A DNA stretch of 5,701 nucleotides, taken from assembly GCA_022865845.1 (NCBI GenBank), contig JALHUC010000261.1, forward strand, positions 1 through 5,701, read 5' to 3'. Every line of letters begins with the position of its first letter. Within the stretch, counting starts at the first letter, position 1. The position numbers were made by a program, and so were the translations under genes. The DNA comes from a bacterium. Lineage in GTDB: Bacteria > BMS3Abin14. The notes beneath the pieces are model-generated. The model did not search any database. It had not been told where the DNA came from and saw only the letters and a list, made by a program, of their open reading frames with translations. This document shows, piece after piece, positions 1 to 5,491 of the stretch.

Positions 1-62
1 CGTTCCTTCTGTTCCTGGAAAAGGGTGAACTTCCGGGCATTAACGCCCTGGATGACGCGTGA
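1..62 (+). CDS. pgk: Phosphoglycerate kinase, C-terminal end (partial)
   Basis: Only the last 19 complete codons are in the window, ending in TGA at 60-62. They read FLLFLEKGELPGINALDDA, which lines up with the usual end of phosphoglycerate kinase (GGGA-x-L-x-FLEGKELPGIxAL). The enzyme transfers the acyl phosphate of 1,3-bisphosphoglycerate to ADP in the cytoplasmic lower part of glycolysis. The call rests on this short tail and on the position directly upstream of tpiA and secG, an order seen in many deltaproteobacteria. The tail is a few residues longer than usual (DDA after the common NAL/AAL end). The rest of the gene, including all substrate-binding residues, lies left of the window. Confidence 0.8.
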   Translation, partial: FLLFLEKGELPGINALDDA

Positions 63-193
63 TTCTGCCGGCTTCAATTTCAGCTGCCACAACTTCGTAA
101 GATAGTATCTTCGAGACTATTAACAATACGGGGGGTTGCGTTCTCTTCATTCCCACATCCTGCTTGATGGGTTCTTAGCAGGTCCATCAACCT
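63..193. other. pgk-tpiA spacer, left part, no gene
   Basis: This stretch lies between the pgk stop and the palindromic element. It has no convincing ORF or T-tract terminator. Small symmetries are present: AAGAT-AGT-ATCTT at 99-111, and two overlapping inverted repeats, CCTGC/GCAGG (159-163 with 178-182) and TTGATGG/CCATCAA (164-170 with 184-190). The last two cannot easily form together. Nothing shows what they do. Confidence 0.5.
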
Positions 194-374
194 TAACCCG
201 CACTTCTCGCCAGCCTTCTACTGCGGCGGCGGATACGGGCATGTCTACTGCGTTGCGCTCGGTCGGGCTCCTCGACGTAGTGTCAACTACGCCTGCGGGG
301 CCCTCGGTCGCACGCCTTGTATCCACACCCGTCTACGCCGCCTCGCGACGAACCCTGGTGAGAAATGCGGGTTA
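194..374. repeat. Palindromic MITE-like intergenic element
   Basis: The element is bounded by terminal inverted repeats: taacccgcacttctcgccag at 194-213 and ctggtgagaaatgcgggtta at 355-374. These pair at 18 of 20 positions, and the match stops at both outer ends. Inside, the two halves stay similar in inverted orientation along their length with about one gap, for example GCGGCG...ACGGG near 226-240 against its complement near 325-343. The symmetry closes on a perfect apical stem CGTAGT (276-281), loop GTCA, ACTACG (286-291), almost exactly at the centre. The whole unit can therefore fold into one long imperfect hairpin. It also holds a direct repeat CTCGGTCG at 258-265 and 303-310. It has no transposase gene. 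A TA sits at each outer edge, which would suit TA-target duplication by an IS630/Tc1-like enzyme, but this is unproven. It is best described as a non-autonomous repeat inserted between pgk and tpiA. Confidence 0.75.
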
Positions 375-422
375 GCGCAAATTGACATGAGATAGCACAG
401 ATAACAAAGCCCGCCTGCTCCG

Positions 423-428
423 GGGAGG
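423..428 (+). promoter_or_regulatory. tpiA ribosome binding site
   Basis: GGGAGG within ccggggaggtgtaccATG lies 6 bases before the ATG at 435. This strong Shine-Dalgarno match fixes the tpiA start. Confidence 0.8.
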
Positions 429-434
429 TGTACC

Positions 435-1193
435 ATGGGAAGAAGACCGTTTATCGTTGCCAACTGGAAAATGAACAAAACTGTGGACGAATCTGTGGGT
501 TTTGTTGAAAAGTTCCTGCCTCTGGTTTCAGGTGTGGAGGATGTGGACATTGCCCTTGCGCCTCCCTACATTTCCCTGATGCCCGTTTCCAGGGCGCTGC
601 AGGGGAGCTCGGTTGCACTCGCTGCCCAGAACATGCACTGGGAAGAAGCGGGCGCCTATACGGGAGAGATCAGCCCCGGCATGCTCAGAGATGCCGGATG
701 CCGTTATGTGATTCTTGGTCATTCGGAACGCAGACAGTACTTCGGAGAAGGCGACGGTGAAGTTTCGAGGAAAGTGCTGGCGGCTTTACAGGAGGGGATC
801 GTTCCAGTTCTCTGTGTCGGCGAAACCCTTGGTGAACGGGATCACGGCAGGACCTTCGATACCGTTGGGGGTCAGATCAACGGAGGGCTTGCCGATGTAG
901 TGCTGGAGAGCGGCCAGGACATCATCCTCGCCTATGAACCGGTGTGGGCCATAGGAACCGGTAAAACAGCCAGCCCCGAAGAGGCCCAGGAGGTCCACTC
1001 CTTTGCCAGGAACCAGCTGTCTGACATTTTCGGCAATAATGTCGCCGGATCTATCCGCATCCTTTATGGGGGTTCGGTCAAACCCGAAAACGCAGGTGTC
1101 CTGATGAGCATGGCTGACATTGATGGTGCCCTTGTTGGCGGAGCAAGCATGGAGCCGGACAGTTTTGCGGGGATAGTGCGGTTTGGGAATTAA
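435..1193 (+). CDS. tpiA: Triosephosphate isomerase
   Basis: This cytoplasmic TIM-barrel enzyme interconverts dihydroxyacetone phosphate and glyceraldehyde 3-phosphate in glycolysis and gluconeogenesis. The 252-residue product has the normal family length. The catalytic set is complete. Asn10 and Lys12 lie in ANWKMNK, the electrophile His96 in ILGHSERR, and the base Glu168 in AYEPVWAIGTG, which runs into flexible loop 6. The phosphate-binding turns YGGS (211-214) and GGAS (235-238) are also present. The start at 435 has a GGGAGG ribosome binding site 6 bases upstream and gives the standard N-terminus (RRPFIVANWKMNK). It follows pgk after a spacer invaded by a palindromic repeat and precedes secG by 127 bases. 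An operon with both is likely, but no clean promoter is visible. Nothing appears damaged. Confidence 0.98.
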   Translation: MGRRPFIVANWKMNKTVDESVGFVEKFLPLVSGVEDVDIALAPPYISLMPVSRALQGSSVALAAQNMHWEEAGAYTGEISPGMLRDAGCRYVILGHSERRQYFGEGDGEVSRKVLAALQEGIVPVLCVGETLGERDHGRTFDTVGGQINGGLADVVLESGQDIILAYEPVWAIGTGKTASPEEAQEVHSFARNQLSDIFGNNVAGSIRILYGGSVKPENAGVLMSMADIDGALVGGASMEPDSFAGIVRFGN

Positions 1194-1246
1194 GCCTGGA
1201 ACTGATTGTTTGCTGTTGACAAAAATAAGTGCACGGTTAATGTGTC

Positions 1247-1301
1247 TACTGATTACTGATTACTGATTACTGATTACTGATTACTGATTACTGATTACTG
1301 A
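1247..1301. repeat. Heptanucleotide tandem repeat (ACTGATT), about 7.9 copies
   Basis: Seven perfect copies of ACTGATT run from 1248 to 1296, with a partial copy (ACTGA) to 1301 and one matching T at 1247. The array is exact and ends one base before the CTGGAGG ribosome binding region of secG. Perfect copies point to recent expansion by replication slippage. A change in copy number would alter the leader length of any transcript starting in the tpiA-secG gap, but would not touch a reading frame. Confidence 0.97.
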
Positions 1302-1320
1302 ACTGGAGGTTTATAAAACA

Positions 1321-1716
1321 ATGCTTATCCTTCTGCTGATTAAAGTCCTTCATATCGCTGTCGCGGTGTTCCTTATTCTTGTGGTCCTGCTTCAGACGGG
1401 GAAGGGAGCTGAAATGGGAGCCGCTTTCGGTGGCTCAAGCCAGACCCTGTTCGGAGGCGCAGGGCCCGCAGGGTTCATGGCAAAGCTGACGACCGCAGCG
1501 GCGGTGTGCTTCATGGTGACATCCCTCGGGTTGGCTTATGTTTCGTCCGCCAACAGGATGGGCGGTGTCCAACTCCCCGCAGCGCAAGAGGTTCCCGCGC
1601 AGTTCCCGGCCCAAACTTTACCTGAGGCCGTCCCCGAAGCTTCCCAAACCCCGGATGGGGGCGCCGCATCCGTTCCTCCTGCCGCCGGGGAGCAGACAGG
1701 CACTCAGGCCCAGTAG
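1321..1716 (+). CDS. secG: Preprotein translocase subunit SecG
   Basis: SecG is the small inner-membrane partner of SecY and SecE that assists SecA-driven protein export. The 131-residue product shows the family architecture. A first membrane segment (about 2-24) is followed by the conserved loop LLQTGKGAEMGAAFGGSSQ (23-41) with FGG at 44-46, and then a second membrane segment (about 52-74). The tail from about residue 80 is long, rich in Pro, Ala and Gln and probably disordered, making the protein somewhat longer than E. coli SecG (about 110). The ATG at 1321 follows GGAGG (1305-1309) with a rather long 11-base gap. It comes after tpiA, as in many deltaproteobacteria, and its stop lies 10 bases from the stop of the opposing LysM gene, with no terminator hairpin between. 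Confidence 0.95.
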   Translation: MLILLLIKVLHIAVAVFLILVVLLQTGKGAEMGAAFGGSSQTLFGGAGPAGFMAKLTTAAAVCFMVTSLGLAYVSSANRMGGVQLPAAQEVPAQFPAQTLPEAVPEASQTPDGGAASVPPAAGEQTGTQAQ

Positions 1717-1726
1717 GCATTATCTT

Positions 1727-2785
1727 CTACCGGGCGCCTGTCACCACTTCGGTGCCGAGTCCGATATCCCGATAACTCTTGGTGATCCTGGCCACTGAAG
1801 TTCCAGGTCGAGGAACGAGCACCTGAACTTCCCCGATGATCTGCGGGGGTGTCACCACACCTCCCACTGTTTTTTTCTCTCCTACCAGATCCAAAGTGTC
1901 ACCCGTTTTCAGGCCATCCTCTATCCCCAGGTCTATGAACACGACATAACCTTTACCCAGGACGGTTTGGCCCTCAGGGTTAATCAAAATGTAGCCAGTG
2001 AGGTCACCTGAAAGGTCGTTCTCTTCCTTGGGGATCCAGGTCATGTAGTCGAGGTGCTCAATGACGTGGTCGCCTATCTGGATTTCCTTGTAGACCTCTC
2101 CAACGATAGCTGTGGAGAGCTTTCCCTTTGAATGCACCACATTCAAGTCTCCGAGAACCTTCGCCAGGAATCCGATCTTCTTTTTGGTTACCGGGTGAGA
2201 GACCTGGTCATATACGCGGACGATGGAATAGCGGCGGTCGGTCTGCAGGGGCGTTTTTCCGTCTGATTCAACATAAACTTTCATCCCCGGGCTGATAAGG
2301 AGCCGAATTTCCTCAGCGGATGTGATGGTTCCGATCCCGATCTCCCTGTCATCTATAATGAATCCGTAAGTACTCATTGCCAGGATCATCTCCTGTTTGA
2401 CCTCTTCAGTCACTAGAGCAGGTTCAGGTGCGGTCTCAGGCATAGGCTCAGGTTCTGCCTGGACGGATTCTGCTGGTACAGGCTCTGGCAGGGGCGGTCT
2501 GGGTTCCTGGGGAGGTGGAGCTGTCCTGGCAGTCATTTCAGGGATCACTATCTCCTGGCCGGGATAAATAAGGTGAGGATTTTCGATCTCGCGATTGACG
2601 CTCCACACCTGTGGCCACTGGAAAGGGTCGTACAAATAGAAGGACGAGATGTCCCAAAGTGTATCACCCTTTACAACAATGTGAACTTTTCCTGAGGCTT
2701 GTGAAATGCACGGCGCGGTCGTCAGTAAGGTCAACACGACAAGCGCAGTAACAGCCGCGGCCACAGCATAGCCTGTTCGCTTCAT
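1727..2785 (-). CDS. Secreted LysM-domain protein
   Basis: The 352-residue product is a probable periplasmic or envelope peptidoglycan-binding protein. A signal peptide covers about residues 1-30 (basic MKR, hydrophobic AVAAAVTALVVLTLL, likely cleavage after SQA). Cys26 (TAPC) does not make a convincing lipobox. A LysM domain follows at about 34-83, with the hallmark start HIVVKGDTLWDIS and end NPHLIYPGQEIVIP. Residues 84-125 form a Pro/Glu-rich linker. The C-terminal region (about 130-352) appears beta-rich, with repeated glycine turns such as GYVVFIDLGIEDGLKTGDTLDLVG (279-302). I cannot name that domain; its GLKxGD-type turn recalls beta-barrel modules of envelope proteins such as the FlgT C-terminus, which is only a suggestion. 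The ATG is supported by AAAGGAG 6 bases upstream. The gene lies downstream of the bamD-TPR pair on the same strand but has its own promoter candidate. The substrate and exact role are unknown. Confidence 0.85.
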   Translation of the reverse strand: MKRTGYAVAAAVTALVVLTLLTTAPCISQASGKVHIVVKGDTLWDISSFYLYDPFQWPQVWSVNREIENPHLIYPGQEIVIPEMTARTAPPPQEPRPPLPEPVPAESVQAEPEPMPETAPEPALVTEEVKQEMILAMSTYGFIIDDREIGIGTITSAEEIRLLISPGMKVYVESDGKTPLQTDRRYSIVRVYDQVSHPVTKKKIGFLAKVLGDLNVVHSKGKLSTAIVGEVYKEIQIGDHVIEHLDYMTWIPKEENDLSGDLTGYILINPEGQTVLGKGYVVFIDLGIEDGLKTGDTLDLVGEKKTVGGVVTPPQIIGEVQVLVPRPGTSVARITKSYRDIGLGTEVVTGAR

Positions 2786-2791
2786 GGTGCT

Positions 2792-2808
2792 CTCCTTTTT
2801 TTAAAAGG
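2792..2808 (-). promoter_or_regulatory. LysM gene ribosome binding site inside a small hairpin
   Basis: On the minus strand AAAGGAG (2798-2792) is a strong ribosome binding site 6 bases before the ATG. The same bases can pair: CCTTTT (2808-2803), loop AAA, AAAAGG (2799-2794). The stem is short and mostly A-T, so any masking of the site would be weak and perhaps temperature sensitive. The binding site itself is firm; the hairpin role is speculative. Confidence 0.6.
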
Positions 2809-2847
2809 CTCCTGTAAAATATGCGTATTCTGAAAAAGGGGTTCTAC

Positions 2848-2889
2848 CCTCAACCCAGAACGTCAAACTCCCAACCTCAAACCTCAAAC
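2848..2889. repeat. Six degenerate heptamers ending in AAC
   Basis: Six consecutive 7-base units read CCTCAAC, CCAGAAC, GTCAAAC, TCCCAAC, CTCAAAC and CTCAAAC. Every unit ends in AAC and the last two are identical. The array lies between the predicted promoter and the start of the LysM gene, so it would be transcribed in that leader, where it reads GTTTGAG-like. It is an older, more diverged array than the one before secG. Confidence 0.75.
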
Positions 2890-2899
2890 GTGCCTTCAA

Positions 2900-2928
2900 A
2901 TGATAGGCTTCACAAAAACCCCTGTCAA
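2900..2928 (-). promoter_or_regulatory. Sigma-70-like promoter for the LysM gene
   Basis: Read on the minus strand, a perfect -35 box TTGACA (2928-2923) is followed by a 17-base spacer and the -10 box TATCAT (2905-2900), five of six bases of TATAAT. It begins 10 bases beyond the stop of the TPR gene and would give a leader of about 108 bases before the LysM ATG. That leader holds the AAC heptamers and a small GGGTT/AACCC stem (2856-2852 with 2843-2839) followed, after one C, by five Ts (2837-2833). Confidence 0.7.
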
Positions 2929-2937
2929 GACAATGGT

Positions 2938-3672
2938 TTAGGTAAGGCTAGCGGAGTTGTTAGACGCCATACCGGTATTTTTATTGAGAAAGCTCAAATA
3001 CATGAGTGCTTTGGTGTGAGAAGTATCCGTTTTCAAAACCAGTTCCCATTGTTCTTTAGCCCTGTCAAGGAAACCTCTGGAAAAATAGGTGATCCCCAGC
3101 TGGATGCGTGCGTCAAGGTAGTCAGGTCGATGCTCGGTGGCTCTGGTCAGAATATCCAGGGCCTCATCAGTCATTCCTAATTCACGAAGTGTAACGGCCA
3201 GCTTGACCTGGATGTCAGGGAATCCTGGGGAGACGCTGAGGGCTTTTCTATACTCCGCAATACTCTCCAGGAACATGCCCAGTTCAAGATAAATATCTCC
3301 GATCTCCTTGTGTTTGTTGGCAAGCTTCCCTGCGATGAACGGTTCCAAAGCGGTCCTTTTCCGGGTGGCTCTGAGCTGTGCCTGTTCGATTACCTCCTTG
3401 GCCCGCCCGTACTGTTTCATCTCATTGAGTGTGATGGCGAGGTTAAGGGATGCCTCCGTGTAATCCGGGTTCAAGCGCACGGCCTTATCGAGGAACTCCC
3501 TGGCACTCGTGTACTCGCCTTTCTGGTAGTAGATCTGGCCCAGCCTGTTACAGATATCTGCAAAATCTGGATTTTTTCGGTAGATCGAGAGGAGGGCCTC
3601 TTCAGCCTCATCGACCTGTCCGTGACTAACAAGGTCATCGATCTCCGCGACTGTAAGCTGCTGTAGATCCAT
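2938..3672 (-). CDS. TPR-repeat protein (cytoplasmic, function unknown)
   Basis: The 244-residue product is built almost entirely of tetratricopeptide repeats, helical pairs that bind other proteins. Repeat-like units lie at about 4-36, 37-70, 71-104, 118-151, 152-185 and 186-219. Typical signatures are LGQIYYQKGEYTSAREFLDKA (45-65), IGDIYLELGMFLESIAEYRKALSVSP (124-149) and LGITYFSRGFLDRAKEQW (192-209). There is no signal peptide or membrane segment, so it is probably cytoplasmic. The frame opens further upstream at a TTG (3708), but the ATG at 3672 is chosen because GGAGG lies 5 bases before it and the TTG has no binding site. It follows bamD after 61 bases holding a perfect hairpin, so the two are probably co-transcribed. 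A scaffold or assembly role is a guess from TPR structure and context. The specific partner is unknown. Confidence 0.9.
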   Translation of the reverse strand: MDLQQLTVAEIDDLVSHGQVDEAEEALLSIYRKNPDFADICNRLGQIYYQKGEYTSAREFLDKAVRLNPDYTEASLNLAITLNEMKQYGRAKEVIEQAQLRATRKRTALEPFIAGKLANKHKEIGDIYLELGMFLESIAEYRKALSVSPGFPDIQVKLAVTLRELGMTDEALDILTRATEHRPDYLDARIQLGITYFSRGFLDRAKEQWELVLKTDTSHTKALMYLSFLNKNTGMASNNSASLT

Positions 3673-3684
3673 CCTGTCCTCCAC

Positions 3685-3720
3685 CTCGCAGCGCGTCAGA
3701 AAACTCAATCACGCTGCGAG
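3685..3720. other. Perfect 9-bp hairpin between bamD and the TPR gene
   Basis: CTCGCAGCG (3685-3693) and CGCTGCGAG (3712-3720) are exact inverted copies around an 18-base loop. In the bamD-to-TPR transcript the stem ends only a few bases before the GGAGG of the TPR gene and occupies more than half of the 61-base gap. No T tract follows on either strand, so it is not a standard terminator. It may protect or process the mRNA, or tune translation of the second gene. Confidence 0.7.
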
Positions 3721-3733
3721 TAGTTTGCCGGAT

Positions 3734-4444
3734 TCAGAGGTTCTGGTCATCCTCTGTCTGAGGTAGTGATTCCTCGGCTTTGCGGATGAGCTCCCGAGCC
3801 TCAGTCATGATAGTGTCGGGGTAGCTACCGTTCAATACCCGCTTAGCCCGTTCAATGGCAGAATGTGGGTTTTTTTTCCTCAGGTAGAAAGAAGCTATTT
3901 CCAGTTCGTGCTGGCCCTCCTTGATCAGGAGCTCTTCTGCCTGCTGCGAGGCGATGTCGATCCATTCCCCAGTGGGGTATTTCTCCAGATATATCTCAAA
4001 CAGGATCCTTGCTTCTCTGAGTATAGAAATATCCCTGTCATGGGGTATATATGTTTTGAAGGACAGGAAGCCTATTTTCTGCTTCTGAATCTGTTTTACC
4101 TTTGACAAGGCCTGCTTGTAGACAGCTTGCTCGGCAAATGGACCGTCTGGATATGTATTCAGGTATGTGGCGTAGTGTGATTCCGCTTCAGGGTACTTGG
4201 CCCTTTTAAACCCGGCTTCTCCCAGGAGAAACTGCACCTCCCCCCCGAGACGGGTACCGGCCGTAACAAATCTCAGCTCTTCGAGGGTCTCGTATGCATT
4301 TTCATACCGGTGTTTTTCCATATCTTTGCGGGCGTCGCGAACTCTTTCCTCCGGGGTTGATTCCTGGAGAATAGGAGCCGAGCAGGAAAATGCAATGAAT
4401 GACAGGACCAGTATCAGGGATATTTTAACCTGTTTTATTTTCAG
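3734..4444 (-). CDS. bamD: Outer membrane assembly lipoprotein BamD
   Basis: BamD is the essential TPR lipoprotein of the BAM complex, which inserts beta-barrel proteins into the outer membrane from the periplasmic side. From the chosen start the product has 236 residues (E. coli BamD 245). A lipoprotein signal spans 1-20 (KIKQVKISLILVLSFIAFS), with the lipidated Cys21 in AFSC; Phe at -2 is unusual. Helical repeats follow, and the C-terminal half carries clear family marks: DRDISILREARILFEIYLEKYP (136-157) and GQHELEIASFYLRKKNPHSAI (177-197), then YPDT. No ATG is available. The start is called at CTG (4444-4442) because GGAGG lies 5 bases upstream and the signal peptide begins exactly there. 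The other in-frame options (GTG at 4525, TTG at 4468) lack binding sites. It heads the minus-strand block and is followed by the TPR gene. Identity is firm; the start is less so. Confidence 0.87.
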   Translation of the reverse strand: MKIKQVKISLILVLSFIAFSCSAPILQESTPEERVRDARKDMEKHRYENAYETLEELRFVTAGTRLGGEVQFLLGEAGFKRAKYPEAESHYATYLNTYPDGPFAEQAVYKQALSKVKQIQKQKIGFLSFKTYIPHDRDISILREARILFEIYLEKYPTGEWIDIASQQAEELLIKEGQHELEIASFYLRKKNPHSAIERAKRVLNGSYPDTIMTEARELIRKAEESLPQTEDDQNL

Positions 4445-4449
4445 TGTTG

Positions 4450-4454
4450 CCTCC
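4450..4454 (-). promoter_or_regulatory. Ribosome binding site that decides the bamD CTG start
   Basis: GGAGG on the minus strand (4454-4450) stands 5 bases before the CTG at 4444-4442. This ideal spacing is the main argument for CTG initiation, since no ATG, GTG or TTG lies within reach in that frame. Confidence 0.6.
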
Positions 4455-4479
4455 AGGGACGATAACAATTGACAAATCT

Positions 4480-4509
4480 GGCAGGCTCCAGGGTTTCCGA
4501 CAGCCTGCC
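4480..4509. other. 8-bp hairpin in the bamD leader
   Basis: GGCAGGCT (4480-4487) and AGCCTGCC (4502-4509) are exact inverted copies around a 14-base loop. On the bamD transcript the stem ends about 25 bases before GGAGG. What follows (AGATTTGTC) is not a proper T tract, so a terminator role is unlikely. It may be a leader structure or a site for a dimeric regulator; nothing distinguishes the two. Confidence 0.55.
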
Positions 4510-4541
4510 GGACAGTCTGGTACACAATCAGATTTTCGCCT

Positions 4542-4571
4542 AGTATGTAGAAGAAGACGTGATTGTGTCAA
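4542..4571 (-). promoter_or_regulatory. Candidate promoter for bamD
   Basis: On the minus strand TTGACA (4571-4566), an 18-base spacer and CATACT (4547-4542, four of six bases of TATAAT) form a plausible sigma-70-like promoter. Transcription would begin near 4535, giving a leader of about 90 bases that carries the 8-bp hairpin. The -10 box is imperfect. A start there also leaves the GTG at 4525 with almost no leader, which fits the downstream CTG start. Confidence 0.5.
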
Positions 4572-4573
4572 GA

Positions 4574-4652
4574 ACGGTAAAGGGTAATGGGAAAAGAGTA
4601 ATGAGATGAACGGTAAAGGGTGATGGGTAGGTGTGTAATGGGTAATGGGTTG
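4574..4652. repeat. Degenerate heptamer array (consensus TGGGTAA)
   Basis: Eleven consecutive units, nine of 7 bases and two of 8, read ACGGTAA, AGGGTAA, TGGGAAA, AGAGTAA, TGAGATGA, ACGGTAA, AGGGTGA, TGGGTAG, GTGTGTAA, TGGGTAA and TGGGTTG. The segment GAACGGTAAAGGGTRATGGG also recurs about 36 bases apart. The array fills the centre of the divergent gap between bamD and the MBL gene. Confidence 0.8.
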
Positions 4653-4657
4653 AAGTG

Positions 4658-4683
4658 ACTCCCATACCCCCACACTCCCATAC
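4658..4683. repeat. Octamer array (ACTCCCAT-type)
   Basis: Units ACTCCCAT (4658), ACCCCCAC (4666) and ACTCCCAT (4674), followed by AC, give an 8-base period. The array lies just downstream of the TGGGTAA array and ends 8 bases before the GGAGG of the MBL gene. Most of the 259-base bamD-MBL gap is thus simple repeat, and I see no good plus-strand promoter in it. Confidence 0.65.
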
Positions 4684-4703
4684 TCGTTTCCGGAGGAAAC
4701 CAC

Positions 4704-5471
4704 ATGCAGTACATCACAATTGGCTCCGGTACGACTATTCCTCAGAGCGGGAGGTCTGCACCCTGTCATCTTGTCAGGGTGGGTGGCCGGACCGTGGTCA
4801 TAGATTTGGGGCCGGGATCCACCTGGGGTCTTGTCCGGCACGGTGGTATCGATCTCCGGGATATTGATCTTCTCCTGTTCACTCATTTTCACATGGATCA
4901 CTGCGCGGATTTGGCACCCCTCCTGTTTGCCTTGCGCTCCAGGGAACTAGCCAGAACCTCACCCCTGCTCATTCTTGGTCCCCGGGGGCTCCATGAACAT
5001 TACCGTAACCTTCAGGCGATCTGGGAGCATAATGTAGCTCCAGCCGGGTTCCACCTGACCCTCGAGGAATGGACCCATGGCGAGCTTTCATGGACCGGAT
5101 GTATTATCAATGCTGCGCTAACCTCTCACTCTGTGCCCAACCTGGCGTGGCGTATTGATGCTTTAGATGCTGGTAGTTGCGGGATAGTTGTCACCGGTGA
5201 CGGACAGGCCACCGAGGCGCTGACGGATCTGGCAGGTTCGGCGGATCATGTCCTTGTGGCCGAATCAGCCGCCGGCCCAGGGACGTTGCTGGAAGGACAT
5301 TTGAACCCGGCCCAGGCGGGTGACCTTGCTCAGATGTGCGGTTCCAAAAAACTGATCCTGTGTCATATCAATCCGGGTTCAGGGTCCATGGCCATCATGA
5401 AAGAGGCCATGACAACCTTCGAGGGAGAGGTGATCGTCGCGGAGGATGGAATGGTTTTTGATATCGAATGA
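4704..5471 (+). CDS. MBL-fold metallo-hydrolase (RNase Z-like)
   Basis: This is a 255-residue metallo-beta-lactamase-fold hydrolase of the ribonuclease Z/arylsulfatase-like branch. All expected metal ligands are visible: the HxHxDH motif THFHMDHCADL (His61, His63, Asp65, His66), His142 in SHSVPNLAWRI, Asp166 in VVTGDG, and His221 in ILCHINP. His199 (EGHL) sits where this branch has its extra catalytic His. The N-terminal GSGTTIPQSGRSAPCHLV (7-24) and VVIDLGPGS (31-39) are typical of the branch. There is no signal peptide, so it is probably cytoplasmic. It is shorter than bacterial RNase Z (about 300), and I see no clear exosite insertion, so tRNA 3'-end processing should not be assumed; phosphodiester or other ester substrates are possible. 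The ATG follows GGAGG by 7 bases. It is divergent from bamD and convergent with the small zinc-ribbon gene. Confidence 0.9.
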   Translation: MQYITIGSGTTIPQSGRSAPCHLVRVGGRTVVIDLGPGSTWGLVRHGGIDLRDIDLLLFTHFHMDHCADLAPLLFALRSRELARTSPLLILGPRGLHEHYRNLQAIWEHNVAPAGFHLTLEEWTHGELSWTGCIINAALTSHSVPNLAWRIDALDAGSCGIVVTGDGQATEALTDLAGSADHVLVAESAAGPGTLLEGHLNPAQAGDLAQMCGSKKLILCHINPGSGSMAIMKEAMTTFEGEVIVAEDGMVFDIE

Positions 5472-5491
5472 TGAGGGATCAAAAACCGTCT

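Noticed and set aside
136..375. 79-residue open frame between pgk and tpiA
   Set aside because: It starts with TTG, has no ribosome binding site, and most of it is one read-through of the palindromic repeat; the protein resembles no family I know.
382..407. TTGACA with GATAAC/TAACAA upstream of tpiA
   Set aside because: The -35 box is perfect, but the only -10-like bases are 12-14 bases away, too close for a normal sigma-70 promoter.
287..550. Minus-strand open frame overlapping the repeat and the start of tpiA
   Set aside because: It runs antisense over tpiA and the palindromic element; arginine-rich stretches come from the GC-rich stem.
1216..1243. TTGACA upstream of secG as a promoter
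   Set aside because: The -35 match is perfect, but the -10 candidates (GTTAAT at 14 bases, TAATGT at 16) are poorly spaced or poorly matched; tpiA read-through is a simpler source of secG mRNA.
1247..1301. CRISPR array
   Set aside because: Units are 7 bases with no spacers and no cas genes nearby; it is a simple tandem repeat.
1717..1726. Bidirectional terminator between secG and the LysM gene
   Set aside because: Only 10 bases separate the stops, with no inverted repeat or T tract; termination must occur inside the opposite gene or by Rho.
2821..3180. Plus-strand open frame of 119 residues opposite the TPR gene
   Set aside because: It lies over the LysM leader and antisense to clear TPR repeats, with no ribosome binding site; it is a shadow.
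4445..4525. Longer bamD N-terminus starting at GTG 4525
   Set aside because: It has no ribosome binding site, would place a 27-residue polar stretch before the signal peptide, and lies almost at the predicted transcription start.
4425..4901. 158-residue minus-strand open frame over the bamD-MBL gap
   Set aside because: It is made of translated simple repeats and the antisense of the MBL gene; it competes with two well-supported genes.
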